A stretch of 64,000 bases of DNA. Origin: Parasulfuritortus sp036391875 (lineage in GTDB: Bacteria > Pseudomonadota > Gammaproteobacteria > Burkholderiales > Thiobacillaceae). The stretch lies in NCBI GenBank assembly GCA_036391875.1, contig DASVZA010000041.1, positions 1-64,000 of the forward strand. Reading direction: 5' to 3'. This document shows positions 19,601-27,459 of this stretch, piece after piece (the stretch's first letter is position 1; every line of letters begins with the position of its first letter). The notes beneath the pieces were generated by a model. That model was not told the DNA's origin. It worked only from the letters and a program-made list of their open reading frames with translations, and did not search any database. The position numbers and the translations under genes are program-made.

Positions 19601-21593
19601 CGGATGCGTGGAAGAATGCGCCCTGGAACACGTTGCCCTGCATGCGCAATTGCAGGTCGGGGTTGGAGGCCTCGTCACGGGCGATCTGGAAGGCGTCCAG
19701 ATAGAAGACGCGGATGCCCTGCTCGACGATGGTCTTCTGGACGTGGACCGGGAAGGTGGCCCAGACCGCTTCGGCGGATTCGAGGTTACTCTGGATGATG
19801 AACACGCCGCCCTTGGACAGGCCGGCAATGGCGTTGGTGTGCAGGAACACCTGCGGGTCGGGCGACAGGACGACGTCGACGTGGGTGTATTCGCAGTTGA
19901 TGCGGATCGGCTCCGGCGCCGCCGACAGGTAATAGGTGGTCGGCTGGCCCTTCTTCTCGGAGCCGTATTTCGGGTTGGCCTTGATGTCCCAGCCGAGCAG
20001 CTCGAACAGGGTCATGGCCAGGTTCTTGCCGGTGGTCACCGCACCCCAGCCGCCGACCGAGTGCATGCGCACGGCGATGGCGCCCTTGGGCATCAGGTTG
20101 GGGTTCTCGGAACCGCGCAGGGCCAGCTCGTTGATCCGCGGGTAGGCCTGCTTGATCTCCTGGATCTGGATTTCCTGCTTGGGATTGGCGGCCTGTTCGC
20201 GGGTGAAATCGACCGACAGGTAGTAGAACTTGCGCTTGGCGCCGTTGGGCAGCATGTTCTCGACGGCGGCGATCAGGCCCTCGGGCTGCAGGTCGCGCGA
20301 ACCCAGGCCGTAGCAGCCGGAGTACAGGCGCGGCATGTCGTCCTCGCGGCCGTAGGCGGCATAGCCTTCGTACGGCTTGTCGCCGTCGCGGGTCAGGCCG
20401 TTCTCCAGGCACTTGGTGACCGTGGCGCGCACCTCGCGCATCAGCGGCAGGTCCTCGGACAGCGGCTGGTCGGTGCGCTCCAGCACGGCGACGCCCTTCT
20501 TGCCTTTCAGGACGTGGCCCAGCACGTCGCCCGGGAAAGGCCGGAACATCGTAATGTGGGCGACGCCCACCTTGACCTTGCGCTGCTCGCGCAGCCAGTC
20601 GGCTACGGCCTCGGCCTGCACTGTCATGGAACCCATGCCGACGATGACGTAGTCGGCGTCCTCGCACTTGTAGGTCTGCACGCGGCCGTAGCGGCGGCCG
20701 GTGAGCAGGGCGAACTCCTCCATGCAGCGGTCGGCGATTTCCGGGATGTGCTGGAAGAAATAGGGACGCTGGGCGGCCACCGACTGCATGTAGGCATCCT
20801 GGTTGGTCACGGCGCCGGAGGCCATGGGCGCGTCGACGTCCCAGATGGCCGGCACGCGGCGGCGCTTCGGGCCGTAGATGATCTGCTGGGCCGGGGTCGG
20901 AGTGTCGATGATGTCGTCGGCGTTGCCCAGGAATTCGGCTACCAGTTCCTTTTCGGGCACCAGCACGGGCTCGATCAGGTGGGTGGTGAGGAAGCCGTCC
21001 ATGCCGACGATGGCCGGTGTCAGGGACAGCTCGGCGGTCTTGCGCGCGATCATGTTCAGGTCGGCGGCGGCCTGGGCATTCTTGGCGAAGGCCTGGATGA
21101 AGCCGGTGTCGTCGACGCAATGGAAGTCGTCGTGGGCGCAGTGCACGTTCAGGGTCGACTTGGTGATTGCGCGGCAACCCATGTTGAGCACATAGGGCAG
21201 ACGCTTGCCGACCGCGCCGTAGAGCGATTCGTGCATGAACGCGACGCCCTGGGCCGAGGAGAAGTTGACCGCGCGCAGGCCGGTCATGGCCATGCCGGCG
21301 GTGACGCCGGCGGCGGCGTGCTCGGACTCCGGCTCGACGAAGATCAGCGGCCGGCCGGCATTGTTCACGTGGCCGGCGGCGACGGCTTCGGCCCAGTACT
21401 CGCCCATCTGGGTCGAGGGGGTGATCGGGTAGGCGCCGGCAGCATCGGTCGACTCGCGTTCGACCAGGATCACGGCGGTGTTGCCGTCGATGGCATCGCG
21501 TACGCCGGGATACTTCACCGCCTGGCCTTCGATGGACGAGGCGGCACCCGCCTCGATCAGGTTGTTCTTAACGTTGAATAGCTTCTTGAACAT
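16635..21593 (-). CDS. nifJ: Pyruvate:ferredoxin (flavodoxin) oxidoreductase, long form
   Basis: This enzyme converts pyruvate and CoA to acetyl-CoA and CO2 with reduction of ferredoxin. It is 1652 residues long, against about 1170-1200 for usual single-chain PFORs. In order: the N-terminal pyrimidine domain (YPITPSTQMGEYW), domain II and the gamma part (MHSVGGWGAVTTGKN), 4Fe-4S motifs CTACGNCYTQCP (~805) and CKGCAICVDVC (~941), and TPP domain motifs CGDGACLGCGEK (~1012) and GGDGAMYDIGFQN (~1238). A C-terminal extension carries CTACDECTKLAPKAF (~1579) and CTAGC (~1622), resembling an added ferredoxin. Extra sequence also lies between the Fe-S and TPP parts. The ATG at 21593 was chosen for RBS spacing; ATG 21602 is the alternative. 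It sits between rnfB and rnfC. Confidence 0.94.
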   Translation of the reverse strand: MFKKLFNVKNNLIEAGAASSIEGQAVKYPGVRDAIDGNTAVILVERESTDAAGAYPITPSTQMGEYWAEAVAAGHVNNAGRPLIFVEPESEHAAAGVTAGMAMTGLRAVNFSSAQGVAFMHESLYGAVGKRLPYVLNMGCRAITKSTLNVHCAHDDFHCVDDTGFIQAFAKNAQAAADLNMIARKTAELSLTPAIVGMDGFLTTHLIEPVLVPEKELVAEFLGNADDIIDTPTPAQQIIYGPKRRRVPAIWDVDAPMASGAVTNQDAYMQSVAAQRPYFFQHIPEIADRCMEEFALLTGRRYGRVQTYKCEDADYVIVGMGSMTVQAEAVADWLREQRKVKVGVAHITMFRPFPGDVLGHVLKGKKGVAVLERTDQPLSEDLPLMREVRATVTKCLENGLTRDGDKPYEGYAAYGREDDMPRLYSGCYGLGSRDLQPEGLIAAVENMLPNGAKRKFYYLSVDFTREQAANPKQEIQIQEIKQAYPRINELALRGSENPNLMPKGAIAVRMHSVGGWGAVTTGKNLAMTLFELLGWDIKANPKYGSEKKGQPTTYYLSAAPEPIRINCEYTHVDVVLSPDPQVFLHTNAIAGLSKGGVFIIQSNLESAEAVWATFPVHVQKTIVEQGIRVFYLDAFQIARDEASNPDLQLRMQGNVFQGAFFHASDVKDRAGLSEEALFKAIENQLDAKFGKKGKRVVEDNLRVVKRGYQELKEIPAEAMKVGAREMALKSEIVLPVMLKQQPEGDGSAADIHRFWQATGNFYLTGKGSDNLVDPFIGTAMIPAVTGVFRDMTQIRFEYPEWVAENCTACGNCYTQCPDSAIPGLVTEVADVFNSAVQKIELGGRPTRFLRKSVRTIEKKLKGKLDRDGLDVRALLDTAIAETFAEDPTAGEERERLAAEFELLKDAIGGFKFATTKPYWTNREKKAKGAGGLFSITVNPYTCKGCAICVDVCEDDALKMVTQTKDSIDTLRRDWKFWLDLPTTPEKFSRIDSLDEKIGALETLLLDKKNYASMACGDGACLGCGEKTAIHLFTSTVTALMQTRVAAFVEKIDGLVAGLEKHIRMKLTESVDFTDTRAVIEAVESHRGEDLTLANLSESLMEQKAGQPIDPAWLKWATQLLEKLKDLRWRYVEGPMKRGRAEMGIVNSTGCTSVWASTFPFNPYPFPFTSHLFQDSPSVAMGVFEGHMVKMAEGFKAVRMAELELAGGYDPIEHAAQFSHFNWEQFSDEEWHLCPPVVSIGGDGAMYDIGFQNLSRALMSGKPVKVLVVDTQVYSNTGGQACTSGFIGQVADMSPYGKSQKGKQEIRKEMSLIGMAHRTSFVLQSAISNPTHLIEGYIDGLNSRRPALFNIYAVCPVEHGVGDDRAVEQSKMAVESRAYPLFRYDPDQAVAFSECISLEGNPAMESEWPEYSLAYRDADGVEQKMTLPFTFADFALSEGRFGKQFKKAPQETWNDDMVLLADFLKLSEDERDGKFPFIWAVDKKNRLMRVLVSQELVKSCQERLNFWTQLKDVAGLNREAVDEQAIAEKARAELVAKLSASLASFGGGVSVDAGVPVAAAPAPKPVASADGYESVWIESPECTACDECTKLAPKAFQYNDQKQAVVLNPQGTTYANLVKAAEKCTAGCIHPGTPWNMSEPGVDKLIARAAKFN

Positions 21594-21622
21594 GATGGTC
21601 ATCCCCCTCAGGACGTGGACCG

Positions 21623-22498
21623 TTAGACTTCGCTCGCCACCGGCAGCGGCGTGATGCGGACGATTTTCTTGGCGGCCTTGCCCTTTTCTGCGAGACCATC
21701 CTCGAGCCAAACGATGGCCCCGGTTGGGCATCGTTCGATGGATTTGCGTGTAGCCAGCTGGTTGAGGCTGTAGTCGACCGTGGCCAGTTCGCCGTCCAGC
21801 TTCATCAGCCCCTCGGCCGAATCCTGGACGCAGCGGCCGCATGCGGTGCAGGCAACTTCGCACTGGCGTTCGGCGGTGTCGCCATCGGCCTGGTTCTTGC
21901 AGGCCACCCACAGCTTGTGGCTGAGCGAGTGGAGCGAGAACAACTCTTTCGGACAGACCTCGACGCAATCGCCGCAGGCCGTGCATTTGGCGGTGTCCAC
22001 CACCGGCAGGCCGAACTGGTTCATGCCGATCGCATCGAAGTCGCACACTGATTCGCAGTCGCCCAGGCCCAGGCAACCCCAGGCGCAGTCCTTGCCGCCG
22101 CCGGCCACGGTGGCCGCGGCGCGGCAGCTGCCCAGCCCTTCGTAGTGGGCGCGCAGGCGGGCGACGTGGCGGCCGCCGGCACAGGCCAGGCGGGCGACGC
22201 GCTTGTCGGCCTCGCCCACGTCGACGCCCAGCAGGCCGGCGATGTAGGCATTCATGTCCGGGGTATTGACGGTGCAGCCGGATGGCTGGACCTTGCCCTC
22301 GACCAGGTTTTCGGCGAAGTTGCGGCAGCCGGCAGTGCCGCAGGCGCCACAGTTGGACTGCGGCAGCAGTTCGGATACCTGGTCGATGCGCGGATCTTCG
22401 TAGACGTACAGGCGCTTGTTGGCCGCAGCCAGCATCCACGCCAAGGCGCTGCCCAAGATCGCCATGAACACGCCGGCGAAAATCACCCCGCTCATCAT
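21623..22498 (-). CDS. rnfB: RnfB, ferredoxin-accepting Fe-S subunit, first gene of the operon
   Basis: This 291-residue protein has an N-terminal membrane helix (residues 4-24) and a 4Fe-4S motif CGACGTAGC with Cys75 completing it (Cys50, 53, 58, 75). A CAWGCLGLGDCESVC region follows, then ferredoxin-type motifs CTACGDCVEVCPKEL and CTACGRCVQDS. In the last motif the expected fourth Cys is Ser; a later CPTGAI may supply the ligand. RnfB takes electrons from ferredoxin. An AGGAGCGGAGCAGGA stretch precedes the ATGATG start. A 5' leader with two small hairpins lies upstream, and the operon diverges from a LysR regulator. Confidence 0.95.
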   Translation of the reverse strand: MMSGVIFAGVFMAILGSALAWMLAAANKRLYVYEDPRIDQVSELLPQSNCGACGTAGCRNFAENLVEGKVQPSGCTVNTPDMNAYIAGLLGVDVGEADKRVARLACAGGRHVARLRAHYEGLGSCRAAATVAGGGKDCAWGCLGLGDCESVCDFDAIGMNQFGLPVVDTAKCTACGDCVEVCPKELFSLHSLSHKLWVACKNQADGDTAERQCEVACTACGRCVQDSAEGLMKLDGELATVDYSLNQLATRKSIERCPTGAIVWLEDGLAEKGKAAKKIVRITPLPVASEV

Positions 22499-22518
22499 TC
22501 CTGCTCCGCTCCTTCGTA

Positions 22519-22559
22519 ACCCGACCGTAACACTCGGGTATTAAAGACCTTTCGGTCTT
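22519..22559 (-). promoter_or_regulatory. Two short hairpins in the rnfB leader
   Basis: Two inverted repeats lie between the candidate promoter and rnfB: AAGACC-TTTC-GGTCTT (22544-22559) and ACCCGA-(9 nt)-TCGGGT (22519-22539). They fall in the predicted 5' untranslated region, about 20-60 nt from the start codon. They may stabilise the mRNA or act as operator half-sites. No T-tract follows, so they do not look like terminators. Confidence 0.4.
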
Positions 22560-22589
22560 AATTGTTGTTGGGCGGAGTCTATGAATTTT

Positions 22590-22618
22590 TTAATAATTTG
22601 ACACAGCAATTATTTCAA
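22590..22618 (-). promoter_or_regulatory. Candidate sigma-70 promoter of the rnfB-nifJ operon
   Basis: On the minus strand TTGAAA (22618-22613) is followed by a 17-bp spacer and TATTAA (22595-22590), about 90 nt upstream of rnfB. The segment is much more AT-rich than its surroundings. It overlaps the region upstream of the divergent LysR gene, which suggests shared control. Confidence 0.5.
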
Positions 22619-22656
22619 TTTCCAATATTGCTATCTTTAATGAAATGGAGATGGTC

Positions 22657-23682
22657 ATGGCCGAGGATTCGCCCCTGTACTACAAGAACAACCGGCTCAA
22701 GCAGTTGCGTGCGTTCCATCAGGTGGTGCGGTGCGGCAGCATCTCGAAGGCAGCCGAAAAGCTGTTCCTGTCGCAGCCTTCGGTCTCCCTGCAGATCCAG
22801 GCGCTGGAGCGCGAACTGGCCGTCGTCCTGTTCGAACGGCGCGGCCCCCACCTCAAGCTGACCCCGGAAGGCGATGTCCTATACCACCTGGCCGAGCCGC
22901 TGGTCGACGGCATCGACAAGCTGCAGGAAAACTTCACCGCCCACTTCGGCAAACTGGAATCGGGCGAACTGAACATCGGCGCCGGCGAATCGACCATCCT
23001 CTACATCCTGCCTGAGCCGGTGCGCCGCTTCGTCGAGGCATATCCCAAGGTTCAGCTCAAGATGCACAACGTCACCGGCCGCGATGGCCTCAAGATGCTG
23101 AAGGCAGACGAGATCGATTTCGCCGTCGGCTCCATGCTGGACGTGCCGGAGGACATCGAATACCGCCCTGTGGTCACCTTCGATCCCATGCTGATCACCC
23201 CCGTCGACCACCCCCTGGCGGACAAGGCGCGCTCCGGCCAGGAAGTCACCCTGGAGGACGTCAGCCACTACGGCTTGATCCTGCCACCCTCGCACCTTTC
23301 CACCTGGCGCATCGTCAAATACGTGTTCCAACAGCACAACCTGACCTTCAGCGTGACCCTGGAGGCCGGCGGCTGGGAAGTGATCAAGAAGTACGTGGAG
23401 CTGGGCATGGGCGTATCGATCGTCACCGACATCTGCCTGACCGGGAACGAGAAACTGATGCGCATACCGCTCACCAAATACTTCCCGCAGCGCGGCTACG
23501 GCCTGGTGCTACGCAAGGGCCGCTTCCTGTCGCCACAGGCCCGGCGCTTCATCGAGATCATGGAGGAGGTCTATGCCAGCGGCGCATCGGGCCTCACCCA
23601 GGCGCACAGCGTGCTGGCGCTGGAAAGCGGCATGCAGGGCATCGGGAGCAAGGCCAAAAGCCGGAAGAACGGCAAGAAATAA
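22657..23682 (+). CDS. LysR-family transcriptional regulator (CysB-like)
   Basis: This 341-residue regulator has an N-terminal winged HTH (LKQLRAFHQVVRCGSISKAA, SQPSVSLQIQALERELAVVL) and a periplasmic-binding-protein-like effector domain. The effector domain has GESTILYILPEPVRRF and GWEVIKKYVELGMGVSIV, as in the CysB/Cbl branch. A GGAG 6 nt upstream supports ATG 22657 over two earlier in-frame ATGs. It is divergent from the rnfB-nifJ operon, so it is the obvious candidate controller of Rnf/PFOR expression, but the ligand is unknown. The C-terminus is a short Lys-rich tail. Confidence 0.9.
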   Translation: MAEDSPLYYKNNRLKQLRAFHQVVRCGSISKAAEKLFLSQPSVSLQIQALERELAVVLFERRGPHLKLTPEGDVLYHLAEPLVDGIDKLQENFTAHFGKLESGELNIGAGESTILYILPEPVRRFVEAYPKVQLKMHNVTGRDGLKMLKADEIDFAVGSMLDVPEDIEYRPVVTFDPMLITPVDHPLADKARSGQEVTLEDVSHYGLILPPSHLSTWRIVKYVFQQHNLTFSVTLEAGGWEVIKKYVELGMGVSIVTDICLTGNEKLMRIPLTKYFPQRGYGLVLRKGRFLSPQARRFIEIMEEVYASGASGLTQAHSVLALESGMQGIGSKAKSRKNGKK

Positions 23683-23936
23683 CGCTGCCTGGACTCCCGG
23701 CTCAGACTTCAACTAAACGCCGGGACCGAGCGGGTCACGCCGATAGCGCGATCTGACATGTTTTCTCCCCCTGTGTCGGCCGGCCGTTGGCACCAGCCGC
23801 GCCCCGTGCATAGGCCTCGCGCCCTGCAGGCCACCAGAAGCCCAAATACCCTACGGATTTTCTCGAGATTTGATCTATGCTTCATCCATTACAGGAAATC
23901 GGCAGTTGACCATTTCAACCTCTGGAGGAGATCGCC

Positions 23937-24338
23937 ATGGAACGTCGTACTTTTCTCAATTCCGCCCTGGCCGGCGTAGCCGGTGTCGCACTTGCCCCCC
24001 GTCTGTCCCAGGCCGCCGACATGGCAGAGTGGGACAACGTCATCTTTACGCAGACTGAGCCCGGCCATTGGAAGGGCAAGGAAAAACTGCATGTCCCGCT
24101 GGTCGAGATCAAGGACGACAAACTGACTGTCACCACGCCTCATCCCATGAGCGAGGCCCACCATATCGTCAGCCACACCGTGGTTCTGAAAGACGGACAA
24201 TTCCTGGGCCGCAAAACCTTCACCTGGAAGGATTCACCAACCTCCACCCACGCGCTTCCTGCCGGCTACAAGGGCAAGGTCATCGTGACCAGCACATGCA
24301 ACCAGCACGATTGGTGGGTCAAGGAACTCAGCATTTAG
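23937..24338 (+). CDS. Tat-exported superoxide reductase (neelaredoxin/desulfoferrodoxin family)
   Basis: This 133-residue protein starts with a twin-arginine signal (MERRTFLNSALAGVAGVALA) and has a single SOR iron domain. All five ligands of the Fe(His)4(Cys) centre can be placed: His52 (LHVP), His69 (HPM), His75 (AHH), Cys121 and His124 (CNQH). SOR reduces superoxide to peroxide without making oxygen. The usual Glu-Lys-His-Val-Pro is Glu-Lys-Leu-His-Val-Pro here, which shifts the catalytic Lys one place from the ligand. An RBS CTGGAGGAGATCGCC precedes the ATG. It stands alone between LysR and nuoN. Export implies periplasmic superoxide defence, suiting oxygen-sensitive Fe-S enzymes nearby. 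Confidence 0.85.
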   Translation: MERRTFLNSALAGVAGVALAPRLSQAADMAEWDNVIFTQTEPGHWKGKEKLHVPLVEIKDDKLTVTTPHPMSEAHHIVSHTVVLKDGQFLGRKTFTWKDSPTSTHALPAGYKGKVIVTSTCNQHDWWVKELSI

Positions 24339-24383
24339 AGCTTTCCCAGCCGGCAGGATCGTTTTCCGGCATTTGCATTGAGC

Positions 24384-24405
24384 CCGGCCGGCATGAGCCG
24401 GCCGG
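24384..24405. terminator. GC-rich hairpin between convergent SOR and nuoN genes
   Basis: A 9-bp perfect inverted repeat, CCGGCCGGC-ATGA-GCCGGCCGG, lies in the 155-nt gap between the superoxide reductase gene and nuoN. It is placed to terminate both transcripts, but neither side has a strong T-tract, so intrinsic termination is uncertain. Confidence 0.4.
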
Positions 24406-24493
24406 TGCTTTGCGCTGTTGCCTGGGCCGGCCAGGCTAGGCAGGAAGAAACGATTCCGGGCCCGACGGCTAGCCGCTCGCGCCCAGGCCTCAG

Positions 24494-25939
24494 TCAGTGC
24501 AGCGACATCTGCACCGAGAGGGCGCACATGGTCATCAGCGACTGGGGCAGTATCCCCAGGGCGAGAATGGCGATGCCATTGGCCGAGAGCAGGATGGCGG
24601 CGTCGCCGGCGTGGCCGACGGGGCGTTCGGTCACGGTGGGCGCGTCGAAGAACATGATCTTGACCACGCGCAGGTAGTAGAAGGCGCCGATCAGGGAGAA
24701 GATCACCGCGGTCACGGCCAAGCCGATCCAGCCGGCCCCGACCAGGGCCTGCAGAATGTACAGTTTGGCGAAGAAGCCGACGAAGGGCGGCAAGCCGGCC
24801 ATGGACAGCATGAACATGGCCATGACGGCGGCCAGCCAGGGGTGGCGCGCGTTGAGGCCCTTGAAGTCGTCCAGGTGCTCGGCCTCGAAGCCGGCGCGCG
24901 ACAGGTAGGTCACCATGCCAAAGCCGCCCAGGCTCATCAGGACGTAGGTCACGGCATAGAACATGGCCGAGGAATAGCCGGCCAGACTGCCGGTCATCAG
25001 ACCCAGGAGCAGGAAACCCATGTGCGAGATGGTCGAGTAGGCCAGCATGCGCTTGATGTTGGTCTGCATGATGGCGGCCAGGTTGCCGATGGCGAGCGAA
25101 GCGACCGCCATCACCGCCAGCATCTGCTGCCAATCGCCGTGGGCAGGCTGCAGGCCGTCGACCAGTAGGCGCATGGCGAAGGCGAAGGCGGCCAGCTTGG
25201 GCGCCGAGCCGACGAACAGGGTCACCGCCGCCGGGGCACCGTGGTAGACGTCCGGCGCCCACATGTGGAACGGCGCGGCACCCAGCTTGAAGCCGAGGCC
25301 GGCGACGACGAAGACCAGGGCGAAGACCAGCACCACTTCACTCTTCACGCCCTCGTGCAGAGACTGGGCGATCTTGGCCAGCTCGAGCGAGCCGGTCAGG
25401 CCGTAGAGCAGCGACATGCCGTAGAGCAGCAGGCCGGAGGCCAGGGCGCCGAGCACGAAATATTTCATGGCCGCCTCGCTGGCGCGTACCGAGTTGCGCT
25501 CCATGGCCACCATGGCGTAGAGCGCCAGCGACAGCAGTTCCAGGCCGAGGTAGAGGGTCAGGAAGTGGGCCGAGGAAATCATCACCAGCATGCCCAGCAC
25601 GGCGAACAGCAGCAGGCCGAGGTAGTCGCCGCTCAGCATGTCTCGGTCGGCCAGGAACTGGCGCGAGTAGATCACCGCGACGATGGCGGAAAAGCAGGTC
25701 AGCAGCTTGAGCATCTCGCCCATCGGATCGACCACGTAGAGGCCGTTGAAGGCCGGCACCGGAGCACCGGTGGCGGTGAGCACCACCAGGCCGGAGGTCA
25801 GCAGCAGGCCGACCAGGGTCAGCAGGTAGACCGCGGCCTTGGAGCGGCTGGCCGCCTCGACCAGGAGCACCAGGCTGGCCACGACCAGCAGAGCGATTTC
25901 CGGCAGGGCGAGGATGAAGTCGGACGAGGGAGGATTCAT
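24494..25939 (-). CDS. nuoN: NADH-quinone oxidoreductase subunit N
   Basis: This 481-residue antiporter-like proton-pumping membrane subunit of complex I has about 14 helices. The conserved membrane charges appear in YLGLELLSLALYAM and in the lysine-bearing segment IMQTNIKRMLAYSTISHMGF. It is the last gene of the nuo operon, 10 nt after nuoM. Length is normal for the family. Confidence 0.97.
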   Translation of the reverse strand: MNPPSSDFILALPEIALLVVASLVLLVEAASRSKAAVYLLTLVGLLLTSGLVVLTATGAPVPAFNGLYVVDPMGEMLKLLTCFSAIVAVIYSRQFLADRDMLSGDYLGLLLFAVLGMLVMISSAHFLTLYLGLELLSLALYAMVAMERNSVRASEAAMKYFVLGALASGLLLYGMSLLYGLTGSLELAKIAQSLHEGVKSEVVLVFALVFVVAGLGFKLGAAPFHMWAPDVYHGAPAAVTLFVGSAPKLAAFAFAMRLLVDGLQPAHGDWQQMLAVMAVASLAIGNLAAIMQTNIKRMLAYSTISHMGFLLLGLMTGSLAGYSSAMFYAVTYVLMSLGGFGMVTYLSRAGFEAEHLDDFKGLNARHPWLAAVMAMFMLSMAGLPPFVGFFAKLYILQALVGAGWIGLAVTAVIFSLIGAFYYLRVVKIMFFDAPTVTERPVGHAGDAAILLSANGIAILALGILPQSLMTMCALSVQMSLH

Positions 25940-25949
25940 CGCGGATGCC

Positions 25950-27443
25950 TCAAGGAATCAGCTTGCTGTGAGCGACATGCTCCAGCAGGTTGTTGACGGA
26001 GACGTGCATCACGTCGGTGACGGGCAGCGGATAGAGGCCCATGGCCAGCACGACGACGGCCAGCATGGCGAGGACCAGGAATTCGCGGCCGTCGATATCC
26101 TGCAGCTCGGCGACGTGTTCGTTGGCGACCTTGCCGAAGATCACCCGCTTGTACATCCACAGGGTGTAGGCGGCACCCAGGATCAGGGTCAGCGCGGCGG
26201 CGGCGGCCCACCAGAAATTCACCTTGACCGCGCCCAGCACGACCATGAACTCGCCGACGAAGCCGGAAGTGCCGGGCAAGCCGGAGTTGGCCATGGCGAA
26301 CAGCATGAACAGCGCGGCGAATTTGGGCATGGTGTTGGCCACGCCGCCGTAGTCGGCGATCTGGCGGGAATGGACGCGGTCGTACATGACGCCGATGCAG
26401 AGGAACAAGGCGGCCGAGACGAAGCCGTGCGAGATCATCTGGACCAGGCCGCCCTCGATGCCGAGCGCGTTGAACAGCATGAAACCGAGGGTGACGAAGC
26501 CCATGTGGGCGATCGAGGAATAGGCGATCAGCTTCTTCATGTCGGCCTGGACCAGGGCGACCAGGCCGATGTAGACCACGGCGACCAGAGAGAAGGCGAC
26601 GATCAGCCAGCTCAGCTGGTGGGTGGCGTCCGGCACGATGGGCAGCGTGAAGCGCAGGAAACCGTAGGCGCCGACCTTGAGGGTGATGGCAGCCAGCACC
26701 ACCGAGCCGCCGGTCGGCGCCTCGACGTGGGCGTCCGGCAGCCAGGTGTGCACCGGCCACATCGGCACCTTGACCGCGAAGGCGAAGAAGAAGGCGATGA
26801 AGATCAGCACCTGGGCGGTCATGGTCAGGCCGACCTGCTGCCAAGTCTGGATGTCGAAGCTGCCGCCGCTGGCGAAGAACAGGTAGATCATCGCCACCAG
26901 CATCAAAAGCGAGCCGAGCAGCGTGTAGAGGAAGAACTTGATCGCGGCGTAGACCCGGTTCGGCCCGCCCCACATGCCGATGATCAGGTAGAGCGGAATC
27001 AGCATGGCCTCAAAGAAGACGTAGAACAGCACGCCGTCGAGCCCGGCGAAGACGCCGTTGATGAGGCCCGACTGGATCAGGAAGGCCGCCATGTACTGGG
27101 CGACGCGGGTCTGGATCACCTTCCAGCCGGCGATGATGACCAGCACCGTGGTGAAGCTGTTGAGCAGGATGAAGGGCATCGAGATGCCGTCCACGCCGAG
27201 GTGGTACCAGATGTTGAAGGCCGGGATCCAGGGCGCGACCTCCTCGAACTGCATGGCCGGCGTCGACGGGTCGAAGCCGGTCCAGAGCGGCACGGCGACC
27301 AGGAAGCCGAGTACGGCGCCGATCAGCGCCAGGGCGCGCTGGCCGTCGGCATTGCGATCGTCGCTGCCGGCGGCGAGCACCAGCACGCCGGCCACGATGG
27401 GCACCCAGATGGTGAGGCTTAGGATTCCGATTCCGTCGAGCAT
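25950..27443 (-). CDS. nuoM: NADH-quinone oxidoreductase subunit M
   Basis: This 497-residue antiporter-like subunit pumps protons in complex I. Key landmarks are FFEAMLIPLYLIIGMWGG (the conserved Glu of helix 5), ADMKKLIAYSSIAHMGFV (channel Lys) and WLPDAHVEAPTGGSVVLA. It lies between nuoL (16 nt) and nuoN (10 nt). No anomaly is seen. Confidence 0.97.
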   Translation of the reverse strand: MLDGIGILSLTIWVPIVAGVLVLAAGSDDRNADGQRALALIGAVLGFLVAVPLWTGFDPSTPAMQFEEVAPWIPAFNIWYHLGVDGISMPFILLNSFTTVLVIIAGWKVIQTRVAQYMAAFLIQSGLINGVFAGLDGVLFYVFFEAMLIPLYLIIGMWGGPNRVYAAIKFFLYTLLGSLLMLVAMIYLFFASGGSFDIQTWQQVGLTMTAQVLIFIAFFFAFAVKVPMWPVHTWLPDAHVEAPTGGSVVLAAITLKVGAYGFLRFTLPIVPDATHQLSWLIVAFSLVAVVYIGLVALVQADMKKLIAYSSIAHMGFVTLGFMLFNALGIEGGLVQMISHGFVSAALFLCIGVMYDRVHSRQIADYGGVANTMPKFAALFMLFAMANSGLPGTSGFVGEFMVVLGAVKVNFWWAAAAALTLILGAAYTLWMYKRVIFGKVANEHVAELQDIDGREFLVLAMLAVVVLAMGLYPLPVTDVMHVSVNNLLEHVAHSKLIP

Positions 27444-27459
27444 CGCGATATTTCTCTCG

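Noticed and set aside
13359..21581. Two very long plus-strand open frames (13359-17471 and 17520-21581) antisense to rnf and nifJ
   Set aside because: They mirror strongly conserved minus-strand genes, with Arg/Gly/His/Gln-rich translations typical of reverse frames in GC-rich DNA.
16635..22439. Single 1934-codon frame suggesting a fusion of the rnfB region with nifJ
   Set aside because: The first ~280 codons are out of frame with rnfB, which has its own start, Fe-S motifs and stop at 21623. The PFOR start is at 21593.
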